Assembly (NCBI GenBank): GCA_030704615.1
Contig: CM060733.1
Location: 47,678,001 to 47,742,000 of the forward strand
From: Takakia lepidozioides
Taxonomy: Eukaryota > Streptophyta > Takakiopsida > Takakiales > Takakiaceae
Direction: 5' to 3'
Length of the DNA: 64,000 nt
Below are positions 1-10,850 of this stretch, one piece after another. The notes below the pieces were generated by a model, which had not been told where the DNA came from, did not search any database, and saw only the letters and a list, made by a program, of their open reading frames with translations. Position numbers and translations under genes: made by a program. The number at the start of each line of letters is the position of its first letter. Position 1 is the stretch's first letter.

Positions 1-640
1 CGTGCGCGACTGATGTTGGTGAAGAATGTGTGGAGCGATTCAAGACCAGACGTAAGATGCACGATACGAATGCACAGACAGTGCCATTGTTGCGGTGCTG
101 AGCAGACGGTCGAGGACGAAGACGAAGACAACTGCGAAGTAGACAGTGTGCAGCGTTCAAAGTAGACAGTGAACTGAAATAATATATTATACGTTCATCC
201 CCAGATTCCGACATTCATCCAAGCTATTCATCTCAACTGGTCGGATAATGGCCGACATTCAACTGGAACCATTCGATCGTATTAAGATAAGATGTGGATG
301 GTCAGATTCCTTGATGCGCTGCCACGGAGACAAGGTTACTTTATGATTGACCTAAAACTCGTAGAGCAGCCTGATTAAGGTAAGGCACTGGTCTTAAGAT
401 CGAATAAGGATTAAGTTAAGACTAAGATTTGTAAGTAATTAGGTGAAGGCAGATGTGTGAAGTCGGTCGTGGGTTCAAACTCCCGGTCTCGCGCGGTGTT
501 GCTGCTGCGCTCGAGGATTTCAAATCGGGTATAACAGCTTGGACCGACGGTCATAGGCGTGGAATAATGTCTCTGACCGAGGGGTAAAGACTAAAGACGT
601 AGCCTGGCTTCTTCCTTCCTCTCTCTTACTCACTCAGTTG
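1..640. other. 5' flank without recognised gene
   Basis: No convincing open frame is present. A string resembling an RNA polymerase III box B (GGGTTCAAACTCC near 470-483) is visible, but I could not place a matching box A at the usual distance, so a SINE remnant is only possible. The pyrimidine-rich stretch at about 609-640 looks like the leader of the gene that starts at 861. Confidence 0.35.
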
Positions 641-860
641 CTTGGTTGCTGCAGAATGTCTGCGTGCCTGCGCAAGCTCACACTCGGGAATCCGGTTGCA
701 TTACGTTCAATCCAGTGCAGTGCATTTTTTTCGAAGGATGCTTAGCTGGTTCTGCTCACATTGGTGCTCCAGACTGGATTTCGAAGCTGAGGCTGGAGTA
801 AATCGGGAGCAAGAATTGAGGCTCTCATAATATGCAGGATCGAGAAGTGCGTTTGGATTC

Positions 861-1050
861 ATGGGGAAGAAGATAAGACGGATGCGACCGGAAATCGGTG
901 AGAGCTGCACGCGGGCACAGGGCCTGTGTCGTTACAGAGATGTGGATCAACGCAAGCTTCGCCGCCTCATTCTTGAGGCCAAGCTCGCGCCTTGCTATCC
1001 TGGAGGGGAGAAGCTCGCAGCCGAACTCGAAGAATGCCCTATTTGCTTCT
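861..1050 (+). CDS. DA2: First exon of a GW2/DA2-type RING E3 ubiquitin ligase (orphan exon)
   Basis: The frame opens with ATG at 861 and gives about 63 residues that follow the N-terminus of plant GW2/DA2 E3 ligases: a basic start (MGKKIRR), then YRDVDQRKLRRLILEAKLAP, CYPGGE and LEECPICFL. The last motif carries the first CxxC of the RING finger. A GT donor (GTAGGT) follows the FL codons at 1051, so the coding sequence should continue in a second exon with the rest of the RING. In the family these proteins ubiquitinate DA1-type peptidases and limit organ and seed size. I found no second exon (no YYPSLNRS or CPFC-type segment) on this strand before the methyltransferase gene begins. It may be a gene with a very long intron, an alternative first exon of the downstream gene, or an orphan fragment left by duplication. 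The family assignment is firm; the status of the gene is not. Confidence 0.7.
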
Positions 1051-1692
1051 TGGTAGGTTCACTCGATATGCCTGCTTCGGTGTTGGCAGGGTTTATTTGT
1101 TTCTTCTTATCCGGTCCATAGGATGGCAAGGTTATCTTCTGCCCTGCCTAAGTCATATTTGGGTTGCTGCGTGGATGGTAGTAGACTTTGCTCTCTTCCA
1201 ATTTCGCGAGCTGAGCAAGATGGCGATGCTGAAAGTCTGGTGGCGAGGATTAAGGCATACATTCCTGAGTATGAGGGGTGTCCAGCTCAGCGGATGCTTT
1301 CAGTGTCTTAGACCTGTGGTGTATGTTCGTGACAGTGGCCAATTGGACTGTAGGGGAGCTATCTTCACTATTGAATCCTCAGTCCCACTTTTTGGTATGA
1401 GGATGTAGTTGTTGTCCAGATACAGTGAGTAATGAGTATCTCCTGTGGCACATGAAGGCAGGAATCTCTAAAACTATAATGGCTTAGGGAAAGAGAGAGA
1501 AAGAAATGGCAACACACCATTGAGCAATAGGCCCTATCTAACAACTATTTTCAATCTTGAAGCCAAATGTGGGTGGTTACAACCCACCAGGGTATGAAAT
1601 GCACCCAAAAATTACCAGTGCTGACAGGACCAGACACAGTGAATTGACATCCAGCATCGGTTTTAGGGCTAGCATTAACATCATACTGGAAA

Positions 1693-1741
1693 GCAGAGAG
1701 AATGTACTCACAAGACATTGTTTGCCGTAGCCTTGTGGCCA
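1693..1741 (+). repeat. 45-bp dispersed repeat, copy 1
   Basis: It begins with GAGAGAATGTACTCA and continues through AAGACATTGTTTGCCG to CCTTGTGGCCA. The same string recurs at 3763-3809 (same strand) and 10840-10890 (inverted), with a partial copy at 2598-2632 (inverted). Confidence 0.6.
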
Positions 1742-1849
1742 TTTACCCCATACTGTTTATCCGATTTTTCCAGATATCCTCTAGAAATCCCTTCACACAA
1801 GCATCAATCTGCTGTGTGTGGTTGCCCAATCACTAGGCCCCAAAAGGGC

Positions 1850-2060
1850 CTGGGCTTTTGGCTCAGCATTGAGACTTTCAAAGTTGGTAAACAGAGGTTC
1901 AGGCACAATTCCTTGATGGATTTGAAGAGGGCGTCTCCCTGATGAGAGTACCCAGGAAAATGAATCAGAAAATGAATATTGTCTTCAGGTTGCCCTTACA
2001 ACGCGCAAATTGCAATCCCTCTTTCCTCTCTGCATCTGTTTGCTGTTCAAGGGTAGAGAG
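1850..2060 (-). mobile_element. LINE 3'-end remnant (low confidence)
   Basis: On the minus strand this segment is alignable by eye to 13970-14130. Both carry the frame pattern HFLI..PG, then a run ending in LCLPTL or LFTNLAEA. This looks like the C-terminal tail of a non-LTR retrotransposon ORF2 after its cysteine knuckle. Frames are broken. The shared repeat is clear; the class assignment is tentative. Confidence 0.3.
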
Positions 2061-2597
2061 AGAAAAGCAGAGAGAGAGAGAGAGAGAGCCCCTCTTGCTG
2101 TGTTGGCGAGGGTTAATTTTCTTGAAAATGATGATGGCAGTGGTAATCCAACTCGTCATAGGCCTATGTAGAGTTTGCTCAAACTGATGGGCATCCATTA
2201 TTAGACAGGACCCGAGCTCTTGGCCACCCATCATCTTCCCCCTGTTCCTCACAGCGTAGGCTTCATAACAAGTAGTCATAGAGACTGTGTCAGTCCTCCA
2301 GGGAAGTAGGCCCTAGAGTGGACAGGATAGTTTAGGAGTAGCTTAATGAGACTGTCATTATAGTCTGATGAATCTTTGCAGCAGCTGACAATTCCATAGA
2401 GAGAAAGGAGGGAGTTTCAAGGGCAATAGGAAGGTGAGGTAAGAATGTGGGGCTGATGAGTGAGTGACTTGGGGGTGTGAGATGACAGCATTATCCAAGC
2501 CTTAATCAATCAAAATGCTGCTCCAAGGGCATCTGTACGGGTAGCCCTCTCCCTTTTTCGCTTCTCAATCCCCTCCCCCTCTCTCTGAGACTCTCTT

Positions 2598-2632
2598 TCC
2601 TCCAACGTCTTATGAGGACATTCTCTCTCTTT
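2598..2632 (-). repeat. 45-bp dispersed repeat, partial inverted copy
   Basis: The minus strand reads GAGAGAATGTCCTCATAAGA followed by CGTT. This matches the first half of the repeat seen at 1693 and 3763. Confidence 0.5.
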
Positions 2633-3598
2633 CCTCCTTTGTTAGCAGAATCGTCAGAACATAGTATGGAATGTTGGGACTGTCTAGGAGGAATTGCTAG
2701 TGAGGACATCATGCAACATTGATTTGGGATGTCCATCGTTTGGGCAAGTATCACGCCTCTAACCTTGTTCCACATGTATAAATAACAACTACCAGCATAA
2801 TATTGTCAAATGTCTTCAACTTTGCCTTACCTCAGCAGAGCCACTCTACTAGTTTCATATCCTGCAGCCCCTGCATGGATATATTCATCTCAACGCATGG
2901 AAGTTGGAGACCCGAGTGGCGTGACTAAACAATTTTTATTTTTATTTTTATTGAAAGATATATGTATCCCATGCAATCCTTGCAGCTTTCGGTTGTTGCA
3001 GCGCTCAGCATTCCCTTACAAGCACCAAACCTTCATTAGAGGATATATGGGTTGTCTGTTTCTCTTGTCACTTATGTACGAGGTAAAAGATGTTCTCCTT
3101 AAAGGATTTATGTTCCCATATCCTAGAGCTCTGTCAAGGACATACTTTACGTTTCTTCTGTTTTCTCTTGTATCTGTAAGTTCTCCACAGTGTTGTTTGC
3201 CTGTATGTTCCTTGTGAAAGAAAGGTTGCCGCAAACCATGTTCACGAATTTGGCTCTATCCTCCATCTCTTGAGTGCCAATCAAGTCTGGTAAGATCATC
3301 AAGATTCCTTGGTCCATCTGGTTATATGTAGGCCTGGGCTGTAAGGCAGAGACAAAGGTCTTTCAGTTTGTGATTCAGATGGTCATTAATCTCACCCAGT
3401 CCTGGATCTGAGAGAAGTGAACACCAATTTCTGTTTCTAGAGGGCCAAAATTGTATGCAGTATGTCATATGCTTTGAAATAGTGACTCTATTTGTTCAGG
3501 TCACAAGTTATCTCTTCTCTGGAAACATATCTACCTCTTTCGGGATTGGGGTTGCAAATTTAGTTATTTGATCTATGTCCGTTTCTTGTCTGCTGCAG

Positions 3599-6500
3599 AA
3601 AGTTTTTTGCAGATGAAGTCTCCACACACAGCTTGATTAACTCACCTTCTTGTGTTGCCGGTGAGAGTAGTGAAGATGTTGTAGGCCCCTCAGTGTAACT
3701 GCACGTTCAGTGTCAAAAGAGACGAAGAGAGAAAAAAGCAAGAAAACATATCACGTCCATCAAGAGAGAATGTACTCATAAGACGTTGTTTGCCGTTGCC
3801 TTGTGGCCATAGACCCCACACCCAGTTTGGACAGAACAATATACTACGTTTGTGAGGGGCTCAATCTCATGTGAACGAGTCCCGAGTGGCTCTCCTTGCA
3901 GATGTCAACCACAACAAGGGACACAACATTGGATTCAAAGTTGAAGAGGACAGGTGTAGCAAATAGGGTGTAGATAATCTCCAGATGTGCCGTCTATGTA
4001 GGGTGCATACCACCACAGTGGAGGTCAGTCCCCCTTTCATTCTATAACTCATACAGCAACCTCAGTAAATTTACTTCCTAGAGAGTCTGTTTACAGGTGT
4101 ACCCATACAACAGTAAAATACGAGCCCAATACACCACAAGTGCCACACCCAGAACGAAGTTGTGCGACAAACCTTTTGCATCTGGGGAGAAAGAGGGGTA
4201 GGCTGCTCTTCAAGCCTGCAGTCCCCAGCCCTTCCTTTGGCAGCAGGTATTGGCTCACTGTCTATGATAAGCTGTATTGAGAAGGAGAGTGCAGACAGGC
4301 TACAAGGAGAATTACCATTATGTGCAGGCCCAGGGGTACAAGATAGCAGCATCCTCAGGGATCTGATGTATTGAGGTCTTTGAACCAAGCATCTCTCTCA
4401 TCTTGTTCCTCGTGGAGCCCTTCAATTGATACAGCTGGGGAGCCTCAGTCAGTCACGTGTATTGACTGCCTTCCTCACAGGCGAATCAGATGACGAAGAC
4501 AATGGAAGTAGTAAATGTGACAGTGCAAAAGAAAAGCAGTGGTCTGCATTCTCAAGAAACCTTGTTCCCCTCTATCAAAAAGCAAGGAGAGACATTCTTT
4601 CAGGGTATGTACAGGGAGTATCCTCATGCAGAGTCTTGGTACTCACATGATAGCAACTCATGAGGCTCACAGTTCTGCAGCTTGGATTCAGAGTCCGTCT
4701 AACCTGGCTTGATGTCAACCAATACTGATCCAGGGTCAACCCATTCCCATGAAAGTAGGTTGATTATGGAAGTTTCATCTTCTCAAGGTCAAGCAGCTTC
4801 ACGAGTCCATGCTCCTGTGACCTTGGTTTCTCAGCCAAAGGGTAGCCTTCCCACTGGCCAAAATGCTTCTCCACAACTGAAGTACGGGTTGAAGTTGTGC
4901 TCCCCTCTGGTGGCTCACATGGACAAATTTCATGTCATGAGTGAGGAGAGCTCCCCCACTGAGTACACAAGCCCTGAACCCAGCAATGATGCTGTGGGTA
5001 GTCCTGATGAAGTGGTGGACTCACAATGCAAGCAGGTGCTGGATGCTGGGAAGGCATCTCCAGCCAAGCATGCCTCAGTGGCCCACAGGAGTCGTCCAGT
5101 GGCTCTTTTAAATGCAGGAAACCCCATTTGCAGTAAAGGTAGGCTTCACCAGGGCTATTCAAGTGATAAGCCCAATGAGGTAGCAACTGCAGATTCTCAA
5201 CCTGATCCTCCTCTTGGGTTGTCACCAAGTATTGCTGCAATGAACAGTCTAAGTGTACAGTCGGCTCCTCGTCCAAGGCTCTCTAAGCATAAAATGTGGT
5301 CTTTGGCCGGCAGTGAACCTGCTGCTGGGTCTTCAAGCAAAGGTCTCCCCTCCAGTATGGAAGCTCATAGACAGACGGAGCCATGTGCAAAGCACTATGC
5401 GAAGGCCATGCACTCCAACCTGGGGTGGACAAGCAAGCATAAAGAGAGATATGAGGAAGATAAATCTGGGAATCTACGGGTTGTAGTTGACCTTGTTGAC
5501 AGTGACAATGAAGCCGCAGAAGGGCACTTCGTTGATGGAATGGTTAAGGGTAGAGTTAAGCAGAATGTCCAACGGCAAGTGCCCCAATCTTGCAAGGTGT
5601 GCAATCTCCTGCGTCTTGTTTGCCCTTTTTAAACTACGTACGTAGGATCGGGGGGGTGGGGGTGGGTGGAGGGTGGGGGGTTTTCGGGGTTTGGTTGTTG
5701 TTTTTCGGAAAATTGACTCTTAGATGTTGCTTGCTACTCTTGGGGAAGACCTTGTAGCAGGATTGAAGCGGGGTGGACAAATTGGGCCAGTAGCCTTGGT
5801 AATTGAAGTAGTCGTCAGTAGTTCAGTCACAACTTTGTAGTGTAGTACAACTGATCACAAATAGATTCAAGGAGCATCATACCTCTCAGAATTGTGGCAA
5901 AATATATGGCTCCTCAAACATAATGCAGCAACCCTCTGGTTTCTATATGATCAGAAGCTATAACATGAGGCGTTTGTTCCGTGGCTCAGAGAAAAGAGAA
6001 GTAGCTTACTAAGTACAACTGACAGTTGTCTTGAAAGCTAGTTGTGTCTTTCTATTGGTAAACATGCGAGTTTGGTGCAGGAGGGTGATGTGAAAGGGTT
6101 TCCTGCTGCAAAATTGGCCTCATTTGTGGACCTCTCAGATAGTGGAAGCCAGACATCAGACAGTGAGGACCATGTCAGAACATTTGAAATTAAAAAAATT
6201 GCTGCAGACCTGGTAGCCAGGGGAAGGAGAGGCAAAGATGTTGCTGTCAAGGCTAGTGAGAGAGAGGAAGAAGAGGTTACAGTGGGACCCTTGATACATC
6301 CGGATTTACTTCCAGAGGTGAGAATTGGCTCAACACATTCATTGGGTGAGGTAAAACTGGCAGTACCTATCTGTGCCAGTCCAAGTACTAGCAGGAGATC
6401 AAACTGTAAGGTGAGGAGGCTCATCATTGATGAGGATGAAGAGGTGGAGACACCAAGGACTGTAGCTCCCATTCCAGAAAGTGATGAAGAGGCAAGCACT

Positions 6501-9500
6501 CTTTCAGGGAACTACGCAAGGAAGGAAGCTGATGAAGCAGAAGAAGATTTGGTTTGTCCTGACTGGACCCCTGGGATAAAATGTGATATGTGCAATAGAG
6601 GCCCGTCGCTTTCACTTGGTGGGTGGTATTCATGGTGCTGTGGTGCACCGACACCAGACTGTACATGCTCTCCAGAGGAACAAGCGTGAGCTTTTCTGTC
6701 TTTCCTTTCTTCCCCCGTCCAAAAGAGTCTGCCAGCTTGTCAGACACACCTTCAACTTAATGAAGTTTAGGATTGTACTCACCCTGTTGAGGTTTTGGCT
6801 TTCTCTCTGTGCTATGCAGAGTACAAAGGCAGACTCCTTTGCCAGAAATATTTATTACTTTGAAGCTGCTAGTTCAACTTGATCAAATGGCTGATTTTGA
6901 ACCAGCTTAGTTTCCAAGATATGTGAGTGAAGTGTGGTTTCTGTGTATGTGTGTAGTATGAAGAAGAAGCTTCTGAAGTGGAAGGGTGGGAAAAAGTGGA
7001 ACAAAAAAGACCCTCCTTACCTGTGGAGTGGCAAGGTTCATAGGCTCTGTGCCCTTTGGTCCTGTGAGGTAATGTCGATGTCTTGAACAGTTTTTTCTGC
7101 CAGACACTTGTGTGCTCGCATGCCATGGGAACTTTAGTATGCTGGAAGATGAATAACCCACCAGCGACTCTTTCCTACGTACCTTTAAAAGAAGAGCAGT
7201 CGGGTTTCTGTGCTGCTCCAGGTCTATGAGGGAGATGGGCCCCTGCGGATGGAGATGCTGATGAGTGCAGTTCAGCGTTCTCAAAAAATCGTAAGCACAA
7301 ACTTTTTTTGACTTCATGATGATGGTTGGCCCTTCCTTCCACTGCCATACATGTTCTCTCCTCAATGTGTCTAGTGGGCATTGGAAAAGGTGAAAAGATG
7401 TCTGCTGTACGAAGCAGTGATGAGAATCAGACCTTAGTCTTAACTTGTTTTCACAAACTAAAATGCGCTCCACCATTGAATGTCTCAAAATTCTGGTATT
7501 AACCTTAACTTGACACATGCTTTTTGTTGGTTGGACAGAAATGCTCGGATCCTGAGTGCCGCCGTTATGGAGCAACACTGGGTTGCCGGGTGAGAAGGTG
7601 CAGAAAGAACTTTCACTATCCATGTGTCGACAAGCTGGCAGTGACACTCCGTGTTCGCATGTGGGAGGGCGTGAAATTTCCCATTGCCTGTGAGGCCCAC
7701 CGTCATGTTGATAAGAATTGCCCTGACGCCAAACCTTGTCCTGTGAAAAAAAGAAAATCCTTGAAAAGTGGTGGGTATCTAACTTTTAGTTTTTGAGCTT
7801 GCAACGTCCTGAGGATTGCACACTTATAGTTTATTGCAATTGAATTGGTTTGGGAGATGCACATGCAACTTCTGCCAGTGTATGTAACTGATGTTGATGG
7901 TTGATGAACCAAAAGGTTCGGGAGTGGAGGGAGTTCGTGGGTGTGAACGGGAGCCCAAAGGCTTGGAGATTAGTGAGAAGAAAAGGAGGACGCATGAGGT
8001 GGTGGTTGTTGGTAGTAAAGGGTCAGTGCCGGAGCGAAGGGCTTCGAGGGGTGTCCCGGTGGTTGATCTTAGTGATGAGGACAGGAGCCCTGTATTTCAA
8101 CCACATGCCCAATGCCCAGTCTCCAACTCCAGCAGACCTCCTTCAGCTGTGTCAGCACGTGTTTGCAGCCAAGGAGGCAGGTCGCAGGTAGAGGCGATGC
8201 ATACACCCAACAGGTATGGCCATATCTGCTGTGTCTGTCTGAAAACTTGTTTAGTGGTCGATAGGGCCAGACTGTAATATATTGAATCTCTAGTGGTGTG
8301 CACATGTGTGCTTGAGGGTCTGGGTGTCTTGATACGTCTGCGCCGGGAGGAGCATTGCTGTGATCAATGGGTATGTGTTCATTGTTAGGCTAAAACTTCA
8401 TCCAATAGACAGCCGATTGGTTAGGGCATAATAATTTCACTGTGGTTGTGGGATCAAAACGTAAAGGTGTCCACCTTCCCATTGGAAGGCAGTAGCCCTT
8501 CAGGGTCAAGTGACACCATGAGTTTCTCTTGCTTCAGCAAGATTTCAGATTTTTATTTTTATTTTTATGTTTCAAATGCGTAAAACATCATCCTTTGTAT
8601 ATGTATGAGTGTGTAGGGAGTTTGCCACCCTAGCTTATTTGTGCCTATCACCTTTCAATCTGCAAGCGCTATTTCATCAGCCATCTGTAATGGTCAACTT
8701 AAGTGCAACATTGTACTGACATCACAAAAAGCAAGTGGCCTCCATATGTATGCACTCTCAGCCAGGCAATAGCCTGAACCAAAGCCCTGAGGTGATGGAT
8801 CCACTGCATTTGCCTCAAGATAGGCACTGCACCTCTTGGGTGGTTCTGGAATATGTCATTGGATTTAGGGAGGGCTTGAAAACATTCCCTTGGTCTTGCA
8901 ACAATTAGGGGTTGTATGGATGCATGTTACTAAATTGGTCTCACTTCATGTCTTGGTGATCACTGCAGAAGACAGGTGCCACTGCCAAATTACCTTGGAA
9001 AGAAGCTCCTGTGTATGGACTTTTCAGGTGGGCGGGAAGCGGTAATCATTCCATGTACCAATGATGTGGATGACGAGCCAGTGCCCATGCTTGAGTACAT
9101 AACACAGTGCAGGTATGTGCTAGATGCTCTTCATGCCAACACAATACGAGATCTAGGTGCTCTGACGTGGGTAAAATAGGGTACCTGGAGGAAATGTAAA
9201 CTGAGAGAATCCATTCCTAGAAATGATTAGATGGTACCAAGTCAATTGTTTTTTAAGATTTTTGTTGATGGTGTGTGTTCATGCTATGGGCTGAGAAGAG
9301 TTCTTTTAAGTCATAGGTGACAGTCACCTGGTGTTTCCGTTTGCTAGCTTTCCACCAACTACAGACAAATTCGAGTCCCTCAACCATTGTTCCAAGAGAG
9401 ATGACGCCGGCCGAAGCCAGTGTAAATGAGCTCTTCCCCCTAGCAGGTCGTTGTTGCAAGTACTATGCCATGCAGTGACAAATAGTCAGAAGATACTACT

Positions 9501-10819
9501 TACAAGTTCCAGTGTAAGTTGACTACAAACTGGCATTTGTAGCCTTCTGGCTTTTCCTTGTGAATTTCTGAGATGGATGGTTGTCGGGGACTGGAAGGTA
9601 CCGAGGGCTGCCAGTGGGCTGTAGGGCAGGCGAATACCTCCCAGTCAAAAAGCTCGCCAAGGCTTGTGAAGGCTGTGCAAAGTTTAGCCTCGATGATCCG
9701 GCAGCCCCTATTTCTGTACACGTTCCATTCCAGCACCGTAAGGAAGATGATCGTGAAGATTGGCAAAAGGAGCGTATGCACGGGCGACTACCTTATGACT
9801 GTCATGCCCGGCTTCTGGTAGTCTGTGGCACAACATCGCAGGAGCCCTTGTAGACTGTTACATTCATACAATGCTTTTTTGGTACATTAGAGTACTAATC
9901 ATGGTGACAATTGAGGTCAACACTGCTCTTAGGCTTCTAACTCTTGAGGACAAGAGTGCATGCCACTGAGAGTGGAGATGCGGTGCAGGTGGGGAGTGAC
10001 TACAATGAACTGGTGGAATGCAACAGCCGGTGTGGCTGCGGTGCAGAGTGTATAAACTCCGAAATGCAGAAGGGGCTACGCATCCCTCTTGAGATGTATA
10101 AAACCAACAACAAGGGCTGGGCAGTTCGCACTCTTGAAGATATTCCCAGGTATATGTTGCTCTCTTTCTCTCCAATTTGTTTCATCTCTGCTCGCATGGC
10201 TATATTTTGACCTTTCTCCTGAACACTGTGATGGGCAGTCACAGCCCACATGTGTGGAAAGGTAGAGGGCGTAGTCAGCTATAATATATTGATATTCTGT
10301 TCATGTTGGCATAGCATATTAGTACTATGCCCTATGCCCTCTACCATGGGCATAGTTACCATGAATACATTAGAGTATATTAGGGTACATATTCTTGTTG
10401 ATATGTTGAACAATTCACTGGCCAGTATTGCAAGGAGTCTATCTAACATCACAAATTGGGAAGGGACAGGGGGCGTTTTGTCATAGAGTATGTGGGAGAA
10501 ATGCTGACCCAGACGGAAGCCCATGCGCGCGGCTTGAAGTATGATGAAATAAAGCGCAGGCAAGGGTTTCCAGGGTTTGAATTTGTCCATTCCTTCACTT
10601 CGGCGTTGGCAGTCGGCACAAATGTTGTTGCCTGGGTTATGCAGCAGAGTTCATAATCACATAGTCCTTGCTCAATGGTCTGAATCAGTTTCGTTCTTGG
10701 TGTTTGGTCTTGGTGCCAGTTATTTGTATGATTTGGATTATCCGGAATCAAAGCAGAAACCCATATTCACTCTGGATGGCTTTCATGCTTCCAATGTGGC
10801 ACGCTTCATCAATCACAGG

Positions 10820-10850
<31 letters not shown>

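Larger units (their letters stand above)
1051..3598 (+). other. Non-coding stretch: intron or intergenic, with repeats and one candidate exon
   Basis: The only segment that reads as possible coding sequence is about 1209-1278. It is preceded by AG and followed by GT, and encodes a peptide containing AESLVARIKAYIPEYEG. It would join in phase to the exon at 3599, but I do not recognise the motif. The rest holds a LINE-like remnant (about 1850-2060), copies of a 45-bp repeat (see separate entries) and pyrimidine/purine-rich tracts near 2065-2090 and 2560-2640. Confidence 0.35.

Noticed and set aside
460-495. Possible pol III element near the left edge
   Set aside because: Only a B-box-like string is present.
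707-910. Minus-strand frame over the E3 exon
   Set aside because: It is antisense to the recognisable GW2/DA2 N-terminus.
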